Below, piece after piece: positions 9,855 to 21,639 of a stretch of DNA of 64,000 nt (its first letter is position 1; each line of letters begins with the position of its first letter). A program made the position numbers and the translations under genes. This stretch comes from Angiostrongylus vasorum (taxonomy: Eukaryota; Nematoda; Chromadorea; Rhabditida; Metastrongylidae): assembly GCA_018806985.1 (NCBI GenBank), contig JADANN010000020.1:245935-309934 (forward strand), written 5' to 3'. The notes beneath the pieces are model-generated. The model had not been told where the DNA came from, searched no databases, and was given only the letters and a program-made list of their open reading frames with translations.

Positions 9855-12800
9855 TAACGTTTATAGTTTTTATATAACGAAAAACAGTTATCGTGACGTC
9901 GCGACAAATGCCAATTTGAGGAAGATTTATTGCAAACTGAACATGTTTAATATAAAACCAGCTGGCGATTGCAAAACCACTAGAAACTGACGGTTCATGA
10001 GTTGAACTAAAAGTCGGAAGAACTCCCTGTTCAGAACTAGCTTAAGTAGGATAGAATTCATTCATTCGCCGTTCATCCTACTATTAATTGCTGCTCAAAT
10101 GAGCTGAAGCTAAGTTGCAACACAATTCGCCAGGTTGAGAAGATCTTCCAAGAGTTTTACCTCGTTTCCTTTCAAGTAAACAGATCCGGTCCACCACCAC
10201 AAGGAGTTCGTCTGAGCGTCGAAATCGTTTTTCGTCGACGACGTCAGCTGTTTGGCAGAATCGAACGCACATCGTTCCGTTTCAACAAATGGCGAGTGTA
10301 ATCATTCCAAACTTGAGGTGATGTGAAACTCACATCCTAAGATGTCATTACAAATTTGAAAAAGCTGTTGAGGTATTTCGCATCTTCTAATCCCTATAAT
10401 ACCTTTGTGGTAATAGCTTCCTATGCTTTATATTCTCGAAAATTGTAAAGATATTTTGAGACGAGTATTGGCACGGCCAGAAATCTATTTTTCTGATTTT
10501 CTGCGCATCATTTCAGAAGAAAACTATGCTCACTTTAACTTTATAACGATCATCAAGAAAAATGGTAACTTCGCACACATCAACTCTTCTTCTCTGTGTC
10601 TAATCTCGGAACCGGTTTTCATAATGAAGAATTTCTTTTTCCAAATTCCCTTTAAGGGCACGTGGTTTTTACCGGCAATGTGATTTTTGGCCAGTCATTG
10701 CAAAAATCTAGACGGTTCCGTTGAAATGTCCTGCCATCGCTCTATTACAAATTCGCTGATGCATTGAATGTGTAGTGTAATACAGTAAGATATTTGGTGT
10801 TTTCCACTGCACTGAGAACCTGCTGGGTGTTTGTCGACTGAAGAAGTATGGAACTGGTCGATTCAGATGCAAACTATTCACGTGTTCTCACAATAGAATC
10901 TTCGCACCGTGTACTAAACCTTCCTTTTACTTCACAAATGGATACGTTGAACCCACGTCTTATTTCTAGGTCGGATAGAATTGTCACCTAGGGACCACTC
11001 AGCGGCGTATGTGTAGGCGATGTCATTCTCTTCTGCCATTCGTTGATCTTTGCTTCCCATCATTTCAGACCGACGGTGTTTGCAATATTTAGGGTGCCGC
11101 CAAATATCCTTAAGGATAACAATTGTTTTGGCACGAGGAACTGCCAATTTACATGGCGATGGTAATCCAAACGTATAGGGCGCGAAGGTAGAAAGGAGAA
11201 CTCTTCAATCTCTTCATTCAAAAATCTCTTTTTCTTGGTGAGAAGATGCAGATCAACGGTGACGCTGCTCACCATTAAGCACTACTTACTCGTTCTTACT
11301 TTTTACGTTGTACGCTGTCTATCGCGGTAAAATGTTGTTGTTTGTTGGTGTTAGTGTTTTTCCTTTAGTGAGACCAGTGCCCCGCCCCTCCGTCTCCTCA
11401 AAAGTGCGACCAGAGACGTCGCTTCGAAATATTCTCCCATCTCAATCCTATAGTTTCGCAGATCTTTCTACTGATTTCCTCATCAACAACATTTTCGTAC
11501 AACCACATCCTGTACTCCACTTATTATGACTACGATCGCTGAATCCATTCCATCTGACTTCATTTGTCAGCGATACGTACTGGACGACAATCGTAAGTTA
11601 AATTCTGAATCACTTACATTCTCTGTTGTGGTTGCTGTTCTTATTGTTGTTTTTAATAAAAAGCACAACGATATACTATTAGATGCGTCGTCTATTGCAT
11701 AAGCAGACGTTTTGCTTATTGATTGAAGCCCCTTTTTTACTCCATAACTATCCCTAGTTATAAGACTTTATATTATCAGAGTTATTAGGGCATGCGCACT
11801 TTTTTTGGTTCAGTTTACTTCAGCCTACTATCATTTTTTTTCGCTTCTGTTCGTTAAAGCTTGGTTATTACTAAAATTTCGTGATCTGTGTGGTGCAGAA
11901 ACCAGACACATCCTGCACATTTTAAGGTTTTTCTTTGGAGTTGATAGCTGCTTCTCTTTTTCACTTCTCAGAAAAGATTGCAAACTCCTTTATTTTTCTT
12001 CTACTTGGTATGCTTCGAGAATTTCAAAGAGTACAAATCAGGTATGGATCACAAAGGAACACTCTGACGTGCATACTTGGAATAATTCTCGTATAAACTA
12101 TTTATAACGTTGACGCGGCAGTTTAACAGAATAATAAATAAGGACTTGTCTAGAGTTTCTCTTCTCCCTTTTTTTCGTATCACGGATGTCTGACTCTATT
12201 TGTCCCAGATAATCAGGTCAATGGTTACATTGGAAATGATGTCAAGGCTGCATGAATAACCTCTGTGAAAAGAAAAAAGACTCATTTGCATCAGTAACAT
12301 GAGCGGGTTAAATGAAAATTCATGTTTGCGAAGGAAAAGAAGAACTGTTGTGGAATTAAATAAATTGGAAATCATGTCAGATGTTCTAGTGAGTCCCTTA
12401 AAGTTATAAGGAAATAAGGTGAAATTCAAACCCTATGAAGTTCCTTAGAACGATTTTAATCAGTTTTATTTCCCAAAGTCTTCTTATTGTTTCGTTAAAA
12501 TATGTATAAAATCTTGTTCAGAAGTTCAAATCACTTCCTCTCAGAGCTGCTTAGTTTGATTTTATTGTCTGAATTTTTGATTCGCACCACTTTTTATAAA
12601 CTTGGATTCCAAAAGAAGGAACGTTTCTTGCAAGCGTAGGTTGTTGACACGCTGGTCTCAATTCTAGCTAAGGACTAGTTTTTGCACTTATTTGTGTGAA
12701 TACTGGCCGACCTGAAATTCAATTCAGTCGTGTCCCTAAAGTAAATGAAATTAACGCTATATAAATTGTGACGTCTGTCCCCAAATATTGGAAGAACGGA

Positions 12801-14270
12801 TTCTCAGTGGGATTTTTTATTTCGCGCTTTCGAAGGGACATCCATTAATATTCCCAGTTTCCTTCTAATAAATAAAGATAGTTCCTTTCAAATACTAATG
12901 GATGTTTGATGATGTTCTGTGAACACATGGAACAACCACTGGACTGAAATCGATAAGGTGTTCGTAATAATGTGAAGCAAAGCTGATTGACATGTTTATA
13001 TAAATGTCGTATGCTACTGGATTAGGGAAAGAAATACATCATCAAACTCCTGAAGTGTTTAGAACCTTTCCGACATATTCAGTAATGAGCTGTTCTTTAA
13101 TACAAAAAAAGCCATATAGATATCGAAATAAAGGACAGTGTTCCTTTTGTGACCATGGCTCTAGCATGGGACCGATCTCAGGTTTTCTCATCAATGCGAT
13201 TGTTCTGTTGGTTGTTTTCGGTTCTCGTTTCAACGCAGAACTCGTTTTTTTACAATTCGTTTAATTTCGCTTTCACTGGATTGTTGTCCACTTTTTTTCT
13301 GTACACCGAATGGTGTTTTAAATCGGAATTTACATCGATGAACGTTTCTCCTCTGTGGAGATATTCAGAAACACGAGGTTATAAAGTTCACAATCAGATT
13401 TTCGAGTATTTCACGTTAGACAACACATAAACATATCGCCTGATTACTACATTTTCCACATTCTTTCGAACAAGTTAGTATTCTTTGAAACAAAGCCAGT
13501 ACGTTCTGCTCATCGATGAGTCTATTCTATCATATGGAAAATGTCTAGTTGGTTGGTTGCGAGAATGCGTAGCGTACCCTAAGGTGATGTATAAATGATT
13601 AGTTCTGACCAAAATAGACTATGCACTTTTGCTGGGACGCAGCTGAATCCAAATAATTTCCGTCTTCGCCTCGCCAGAATGATTCATTTGCACTTTCCGC
13701 TTGCACGTAAATATTCGTTTATGATACTGTGGTTGTAATTGTGGTGTGCAAACTGCGTCCTACACATCAATTCTTGCAGAAGCTTATAATTAAATATGCT
13801 TCGGCTAACACAATGTAACCAAGTGTTTGAGAAGTACATAGGAGTTAAGTCTTGGTCTATTCCAACAAACACGCATCACGTTTACTACGGGAGAATCCTA
13901 CAAATCACTTATGAGTGTATCTGCATCACAGGTTGGAACCTGGTCGAACACTCCCTGGTACCTTACAGCCAAAAACAGTAAAAATAAAAAGCTTAGCAGG
14001 AAGACTATTCTGTTGTTCATCTCCTCCTAGTGAATTAGCTCAGTGAAACAGAGCTATAATCTGCACCTGGGGAAAATGGAGGTTTAGTGAGTTTCCAATT
14101 GGAAGTGATATGGGGTGATATAGATGGTATAGAACATGGTGCATATGGAGTTTCTGTAACTCTCGAGCTACACTCGTTTCTAAATACTTGTAGTCTTATA
14201 CATTGTGCTGCCTAAAAAGTGAAAAATTCGTGCAAAGAGAGTAATTATTTAGTTGTACGCTTCACTTGAG
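9855..14270. other. No recognised feature
   Basis: This is 4.4 kb upstream of the EF-hand gene. The missing first exon of that gene probably lies here, but I cannot place it. Short open frames at 10,932-11,275 (-), 11,308-11,529 (+), 11,805-12,107 (+) and 13,004-13,430 (+) lack recognisable motifs or matched splice sites. Confidence 0.4.
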
Positions 14271-14274
14271 AACA

Positions 14275-14425
14275 GGGCTCCTGAGCAATTCGATTCGTTG
14301 CCGTGCTCTATTGCAGCGTCCCTGGGGGGCAAGGTAGCGATCGGCACTCCAGTAAGAACAGAGCAAATACTCAAGTACTGCTATCCTTAGGCGATGATAT
14401 CGTGACCAATTGTTCTGTTTTTAAT
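14275..14425 (-). repeat. Possible decayed family A short repeat
   Basis: GTACTGCTATCCTTAGGCG and TATCGTGACCAATTG resemble the family A body, and GTGCTCTATTGCAGCG resembles its head. The order is disturbed and the match is weak. Confidence 0.25.
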
Positions 14426-14513
14426 CTCTCGACTAAAATGAAAAATTACTGCTTAACCACATAAGTTTGTTCATCGAAGTTTTGATGGTACTTTCTTTAG
14501 CTTTTGCTTTCAG

Positions 14514-16752
14514 AACTCTCTGAGACGTTCGACCTTCTTGATGTCGACAAAGATGGTTGTCTGTCGCGGAACGAAATCGCAGCGCTTTTTCGTGCCATGA
14601 AAATGGAACCAACTCGTGTAGAACTGGACTTCATTTTCAAGGAAATGGATGCCGATAGTATGATTGATAATTTTTTTGCAAATTATTACCGTGCAATGAT
14701 GTTGTGATGTGAATGAAAGGGTTTACATTAGTACTAAGACACTGCCAGGTGAATGAAAGAAGTGTTTAGCAAGAAATACACGTTAGTTGATACTAAGCTG
14801 TTAAAATTTGACTGCTATCGCTAGTTCCATATCACATGAATACACTTCAGAAAATATAGTTTAGGATAGTAGCTGGTAACAGTATAGTACTCAGCATCGA
14901 AATCGTCGGAGGTGAACGGATTAACACACCGTACCTCCGCTCTAGACGTCCTATCGTGATTCTTTCTCAGAAATCGCGTGCTTCGTGTTTTCAGCTTTTT
15001 TTTGGACAAAAACAATAACTTTCAGTGATCTTGAGAACTGCAATGGTTCCGGATAGAATTTATTCTTGCGTGGAAATTGAGTTGTATTAAAATGTGACAC
15101 CTCCCAACTGTTTACCGCCTCATCTTGGCTGGGAGGTGTTCCCGGGTGTCGGACTACGATGTGCGTATTCATCCCCAGACAGGGTCTTCCATGCTGAGAA
15201 GTAGTCCGGCGTTTCGTTCGTTTAGTTCGTTTAGGCCGGGCTGACCTCGGGACTTCAGGGAAACACATTGGCTAAACCAGCAGAACTTCGAAAATTGTGG
15301 AACATGCTGGGACCCGCACAACCAGTGAGGAAGTAAATCCCAACTATCTCTAAGTTCGACAACATTGTGGTTGTATTTTCAATAATACCCTGCTGTGGAA
15401 AAAAAAACTTGAAACTGTTTTCTGCTCACGTATGAGCGGTGATATTTATGATGTAAAGCGAACAATGAGAATGACTAGGTCATTGCTGGTACAATCTTCC
15501 TAGTGAGTTTTACTTCATGCAAATTTTCTTGCTATGATAACGCAACATACGTTGTCATATCTTTTGAATATGACATTGCTAAAGCGACGTAAAAAAGGAT
15601 TCTAAGGATAGATTACCTCCATTTTCTTTGTCACCTGCAACAGCAACGATAATGTCTCTTCATTGTAATTACAGTCACATCGAAATGTAGAACTATGCAC
15701 CACCTGTAAACCTCCCAGAAGGTGGATATCGATCAATATAGAAAATTCAGATATTAATTCAAGTCTTAAAAACGTCTTGCACGTCTTGTTTAGGCACATT
15801 ACGTTTTTCAATTCAGAGACTGGTAAAATCGGAAAGGAAGAGTTCGTTCGATATATGCGTTGTCCACCTATTCATCGCACAACACTTAAGGAACTCGAGA
15901 AGTATTTTCGCAGTTTTGATGCTGACGGTGACGGTTCGATCACCGAGGGTCTGTTGTTTTACTGTTGTAGAATTTTCGCATTTCACCAACATATACAGTA
16001 AATCAACGGAGAAGAAAATCCTTTAACATGCATGCGTTGACATAAAGTATTTGCATTCGGGATCCTTAGAGGTACACTATGCATTAGACTCCATTTAAAA
16101 TCACGTAAGTGAATGGACCTATATTTGGCCTATACTGACTCGGTGGAGCCTATTGATTGTGTTTCTACCCTCCCCAATATGCGTGATACGAATCCGCTGA
16201 CTTCAGAGGGCTTAGTTTGCCCACGGCACGAGATCCAACCGCGAACACGCCCGAATTTCATGACATCTATAACTACTGCCCTACACCTGCTGTGCATCCA
16301 CAAGAGACATTATTAGAATTGACTTGTCATTGGTCCCTTCGTCAAATATGGTTAAGGATTTTTTTGATGATTTCACTACGATTTCGTCCGTTAAATTTAG
16401 AATGTCTTCGTGGGAAACATGGTTGCTGCGCTCATAAAAAAACTGTATAGATCATATTTGTGCGTTGACATCAGTTTTCTGATAGGGTAAAGTCACCCAA
16501 GATTTACATAATATGTGTGTTGTTGGAGGTAAAGAGTTGGATTGTAGCTTCATTGCACCTATTTATTGCCAGTGTTTCCATCTTTTCTTGCCGAGTATAC
16601 TTCGATTGATTGCAGAGGAAATGACTCGAGTTCTTCGTGAAACAACAGATCTCAACGATGCAAATGTCATTCACGATATGTTCGTAGCTACCGATACAAA
16701 CGGCGACGGTCGGATCACATTTGTGGAGTTTGTAAAGATGATGCAGGAGTAG
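14514..16752 (+). CDS. Calmodulin-like protein with four EF-hands (three exons seen, first exon missing)
   Basis: This encodes a cytosolic calcium sensor of the calmodulin/troponin C superfamily. Exons: 14,514-14,657; 15,817-15,948; 16,616-16,752 (stop TAG), all bounded by AG/GT. The exons begin after TTGCTTTCAG, TTTTCAATTCAG and TTGATTGCAG. Splicing gives about 137 residues with four canonical calcium loops: DVDKDGCLSRNE, DADKTGKIGKEE, DADGDGSITEEE and DTNGDGRITFVE. Both introns are phase 1 and each cuts a loop (2 and 3), and joining restores each loop exactly, which confirms the exon model. The protein ends KMMQE. Calmodulin has about 149 residues, so only roughly 10 N-terminal residues are missing; the first seen exon starts with the last two bases of a codon, so a short upstream exon must exist. 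No frame breaks are seen. Nearest-relative assignment (which cal-type gene) is not possible by eye. Confidence 0.85.
15095..15345 (+). repeat. Dispersed repeat, family D
   Basis: Lies in the first seen intron of the EF-hand gene. It shares, in order, an ACCTCCCAACTGTTTACCGC block, GTGTCGGACTACGATGT, AGTCCGGCGTTTCG, a GGGACTTCAGGGAAAC block and GCACAACCAGTGAGGAAG with the longer copies at 37,765-38,190 (+) and 58,740-59,180 (-), and the last part with 28,925-29,050 (-). Confidence 0.7.
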
Positions 16753-17254
16753 AATCTGATGGTATGAAAGGTGTTCCCTTTGTTACATTGATACTAAGGC
16801 ATTCTGCAGTTTTCTTTCATTCCTATTATGTCCTATCACCACAAATTCCAAATCCTTTTTCGTAAGAAATTAATCAACTAGTGTTTTCTCTGTTGCTGAG
16901 TGATTTATAGGAACTGGTATTATACATGCTAGTTCTGATAGAGTTCTTCAAGTTAACGAAGTATGACTTTACCACAAAACATGACGGCTATACGTTGTAA
17001 TACTCCAGGAAGAGGACTAACTGTAAATCATGTTGAATTTATGTTTCGTGTTCTCTCTAACAGTGTTGTTTGGAAATGCATAGTTTCAGTTCTTCTCAGG
17101 TAGTATCTATCAAAAATTCTGCCGATTACATTCGCTGTACTCATCATATTGCGGCTTCCTGCGTTCCTGCTTATGTAACACTTATCTACCATGATGAAAG
17201 ATAATGAGTTAGTTTTACGATTGCTTTTGAAAGAATGTATCAATGACTTGGTGA

Positions 17255-17260
17255 AATAAA
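17255..17260 (+). terminator. Possible polyadenylation signal for the EF-hand gene
   Basis: AATAAA lies about 500 bases past the stop codon. The distance is long for a nematode 3' UTR, so the link is tentative. Confidence 0.2.
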
Positions 17261-17299
17261 GTCGAGTTATCGAGAAGCTTGACGGCGGATTCAGTCGTG

Positions 17300-19520
17300 A
17301 ACACATGCCACAGATTACCAATGGGATTTCAGTTCAAAACCTTTGTCAGCATATTAAAAAATCGTTTGTTTGATTAAGGATAGCTTTGTCTGGAAGTGCT
17401 ATAAATAGCCTAGAAAGAAAACACGATCAAATAGGAAATAGTGGGCTTTACAGTCCGTTTATTAGTTCATTTAGCTAAACTCTTTTTCAATTTATAACAG
17501 GCAAGTTTGCTAGATTATCTGAATCAAGCATGAAAATGCATTTCATATCAGTGGATATCAATGAATCAACCCTACGCAAGAGTTAAGATTTCAAAAGAAA
17601 TTGCCTATCAAGAAAACCCACTGAGACACTTGCTGCCTTAAAGAAAACAGAAATTCGTTTTGGAATTATTCACTATGAAAGAGGGACTTATCTTTGGTTA
17701 AACTCCTTGCGCTAGTGAGGAAATACTCGAAAGCGTCAAACCGAAGTGATCTAGAACTGGATGTTGATCGTCGAAAAAAATCACCTAAATGAAAAGTTCG
17801 ACAATCCTATTTGGAAACCGACTTAAGAGTTTATTGTTGAGGAATTGCCATTAACGTCGAAAGAATCTCGCAGGTTCTCAGAAAGCACAATGCTCGGAAT
17901 GAGTTGAGGACGACGTTTGCCCACAACCAATGATTTCCACCATATTATGCGACGAAGCAGACACCATAACAAAGAAAGCAAAGCATAGCTACTAACATAA
18001 GGGTTCTTTGGCCGTTGACGGTGCATTGTGCAACATTGTAGAAGAGGTCATTATATCCTGTTAACGTTCGATTTCGAAACGAATTTCTTTCGAGTATCTA
18101 CTATCCTCGCGCTTCTCATTTTCTGCTAATTTCATAGCTGAAAGCGCCAAAAAACTCTTTTAAATGGCCCTCAACTGAGAAACGTTTAATGGGCAATATT
18201 TCAGCACAACTGAGGAGAAAATCCTGAAATTGACGATGACGTTATCGACCACTGCTGGAGAATGAATTCCAAATTCCGCATGGAAAAAAAATTACACTAA
18301 TAAAAAATCACGACCGTTTCTGTAATTTGTACAGCATGTCTTTTTCTCCCAACTATAACACATATTGTGGCCAGCCGATAAACTGATATAAATGACACAG
18401 GTCACAGGTGAGTCGGATGTATTTTAAAAAGAAATCAAATTGCATGGGTTATCTATGAGAGGCACAGTGCTAATCTCTTAAGAATACTTCGTGGGAATCA
18501 TGCTGTAGAAGAGACTCGAACTAATCGTAACATTGAAACAGAAGCATATTTTATAAAACTATTTAAAAATGAATTCGTACAGATCAATGAAGAGTTGTTC
18601 TCAATGGATATTTAATGTTGGATGATGTTGGGTATTAATGAACTCGTGAAAAAATAATAGCACTAGACGAAGGATCTGGTCTCAAAATCGCAGATAAATA
18701 AAACTTTCGGCAGAATATCACAATTTTAGAACTTACACTTGAAATAGGAATGGTGTTCTCATCAACTCACAAGACCGGTGCTGGTTTTTCGATGGATGAC
18801 CGCAATTTCTCAGTTATTAGAGTTTATGAAAAAGTCGAGAATTTCACAGTGTTTTAAATAAGACTTTTTCTATCGCCCTAATCCTATCCTTATAGATGCC
18901 CTTTCAATCAACCTTAACTTATTTAGAATGGAACCTTTAAAATAATGGTGACATAATTTAATTTCTTAAAGTTTCTAATGGGAGTACTGGGGTACCTAAA
19001 ATAAACGATGCATGGGAAAAAAAATCGTTGTTTCATGACGGGCAAAATTTCATTTGTTCATTTGCTTGGAAGACCAGCATTGAAGCAGTAAAATGTAAAA
19101 GCAATATATGTTATAGGCTCTAGTATTTCACCGTTTCAATCTAATAGGATGAGATGATTAGTGTCATGTAGGTAAAGATTTGTGAATTCTAATGAATATT
19201 ACTCAATTAACGGTATTTAATATGAACTGAGAAATTAATTGAACTTGAAGGTGGTCACCATTCTCTCGTCGAATGCATTGTATACGATTCATATTTGATT
19301 TCAGCTGGAGGGATATGAGGGTGAACAAACAAGAACGACCTACACAAAGTCACTTCGTGCTTCAGAAATTCTAGAGGCATTTATAAGGAGCTGTGATTTA
19401 AAACAAAATAGCACAGATGTATGTTAATTAAGTCAGTACCTTTTCTGGAATAAAGTGCAAACACTCACGAGTACACGTATACTATTTGCTCTACAAAATA
19501 ACAGTAGTAATTATTCGTAT
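17300..19520. other. No recognised feature
   Basis: There is no supported gene or repeat in this 2.2 kb. A 67-codon minus-strand frame at 17,823-18,026 has a hydrophobic stretch (ALLSLLWCLLRRIIWW) but no convincing splice acceptor. Confidence 0.45.
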
Positions 19521-19529
19521 TGCACATTG

Positions 19530-19640
19530 GTTAGAAGTGCTTTATAATAGAAACATGGGTGTTGATTCAATCTCCCCTCCAAAATAACTAAGCCCTGTCC
19601 TATTTCGATAGTGGGAAACTTGGCAGCGGGCTTCTCTAGG
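19530..19640 (+). repeat. tRNA-derived short repeat, family A (degenerate)
   Basis: TTGGTTAGAAGTGC (A-box-like), then GTGTTGATTCAATCTCC (B-box-like) and GGGAAACTTGGCAGCGGG match the head and early body of family A. Confidence 0.5.
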
Positions 19641-19644
19641 TGGA

Positions 19645-20885
19645 TAAAAAGTGTTGTTTGATAAGTCAATATTTCCCAATTGTAATTCTACAGACATCTA
19701 ACACATATGCTTTTACGATTACCTCTGCCTCTACAATTATTTCTACAATGCACAGTGGTGCAGAGTACACCCTTCATAGCAAAGTGTAAGTCAAAACGTT
19801 GTGCTTCACTGTTCGAGCAGCTTCCGCACAAAATCCCTTCAATTTTAGAAGTAACGGCTCATCTCATTCAATCAATTAACGTTGTCCCAAGTCCTTTTCA
19901 GCAAAAAATTTTTTTCGTTAAGTCTCTTACTGTTACCAGTAATAGGATGTCACTGTAAAAACGGAGGATTCCAGTCGGTATTGAAGTATATCGTAAAGCC
20001 ATAGGAGTATACCATTGAATTGAACTGGGCAAATCTTTCTTGTTCAATTGCTTGGCTTCTCAAAATATAAGCTTTGGTGGAAAAGGAGGAAAGCCAACGA
20101 CTTTTGGGTTTCAGAAAGTAAGAATTTCGTTTTCACGGAGTAGGATATACTGATGCAGTTACCATGGAATTGTACGAGAGTATCTTGGTTAGTTATCCTA
20201 TTTGCCACCTAAGTGGTTGCGAGAATGGGTGATTTTGTGCAACTCCTAATGAAAACAGGCCATCCAAGTCTTGAAGTGAACAGACCAAATTGATGTCGGC
20301 ATTTTATAGGGTTCCCCAAATGAAGTAAAAATGGACATGATAGGCTACAAACACTGATTTTTGAAAATCTTTGAAGAAACATTCATGGAGTCTTGTTAAA
20401 ACTATTCAAAATCATTTCTATTTAAGTTTTACAGAAAATTATTAGCTACTTGAGATTTTCGGGAGAGATTTCTAACAACACCATTAGAGAAAAAAAATCT
20501 GAATGAGCAAATGTTTATCAGAGATCTCATGTAGTTCAACCCAACACCATAAAGTGGTAAAGTTCGTGAGGAATCAACACACAGTGCTGGACCACTGTTA
20601 ATGATGTGTGAAACTTAATTTGGTCTTAAGGCGCTACGGCCAAAAAAGACATCGACCACAGGAACTCACCGCTAAAGCGATAGTGATAACACCGAAAATA
20701 AGCAGTACAAGGCGATTACCGACTGACTAATTGAGTTTACTGAACGACCAAGCAAGATAATAGTCATGGTTTAATAGGTATAACTTTTTTATTTTAAATA
20801 GGAAAAACACGCCATCTTTTTTTATGTCGCAGTAGCTCTACCGCTCCACTGTATAGTAAAATGTACAAGTAAATGGAAGTAATCT
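19645..20885. other. No recognised feature
   Basis: Nothing recognisable in this 1.2 kb. It is AT-rich with short open frames only. Confidence 0.45.
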
Positions 20886-20889
20886 AGCC

Positions 20890-21410
20890 TAACATTATTG
20901 TCAGCACACTTTTTCTCTCCGGCCCGCTGGTGTCTTCGGTGCGGACCGAACACGCTATTGCCATTTTCGAGAGGTAACGCGTTCGCCACCCCACCATGGC
21001 GAGTGCTTCATCTCGCCTTTCTCTCAGCCGTGTTATTGACCTATAGGTGCCATCAACAATCACCCGTCAATAGGATTGATCTGGGCAGCACAAATTGGCA
21101 TGGACTCCAGTTAACAATTTTTATTTACTGCCTACTATTTTTTAAACGGGATGATGAAGTTGACGGTTAACAGGTGACAGCACCTATAGATCAATAGCAC
21201 GGCTAAGAGAAAGGCGAAACGAGGGACTGGTATGGTGTGGTGGGGGAACGCGTTAGCGTCAGGTAAGGGTAATAGCGTGGTCGGTTACCACCGCAGACAG
21301 CAGCGGTCCGGAGTTTTGAAAATATCTCGGTTTCATTATGGTTGTATTCCACACAACACCTTACCATTGAAAAAAATAGTAAGCAGTAAATAAAAAATTG
21401 ACGACGTTTT
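20890..21410. repeat. Family B short-repeat pair, head to head
   Basis: Two family B units in inverted orientation. The left unit (20,890-21,065, minus) and right unit (21,170-21,410, plus) meet at their tRNA-like heads across a short spacer with TAATAGCACGGCTAAG-type arms. The right unit shows GGTGTGGTGGGGGAACGCG (A-box area), GGTTACCACCGCAGAC, GGTCCGGAGTTTTG, and the tail AGTAAGCAGTAAATAAAAAA. Confidence 0.75.
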
Positions 21411-21639
21411 TTCACCGTTAAACGTTTTAAATGTAACTTTAAGTGGCAGAGTCACTCCTTCGTATTCATATAAGTCTAGTTTTTTTAGACCTCATATGTA
21501 TTCATGACTCTTTTTTTAAGGCATCAGCGTAGCACTCTTCTCCTCTTCTTTGTGCTTTGCACGAAAAAGTAGGCTTAACGCTGTAGTAAATTCACGTGTC
21601 TTTTGTTTCGCATTTGAGGGCGGTTTCTCTTATCCTGCA

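Noticed and set aside
17823..18026. Minus-strand frame with a hydrophobic segment as a membrane protein exon
   Set aside because: No convincing acceptor or upstream exon; a 67-codon frame is common by chance in 64 kb.
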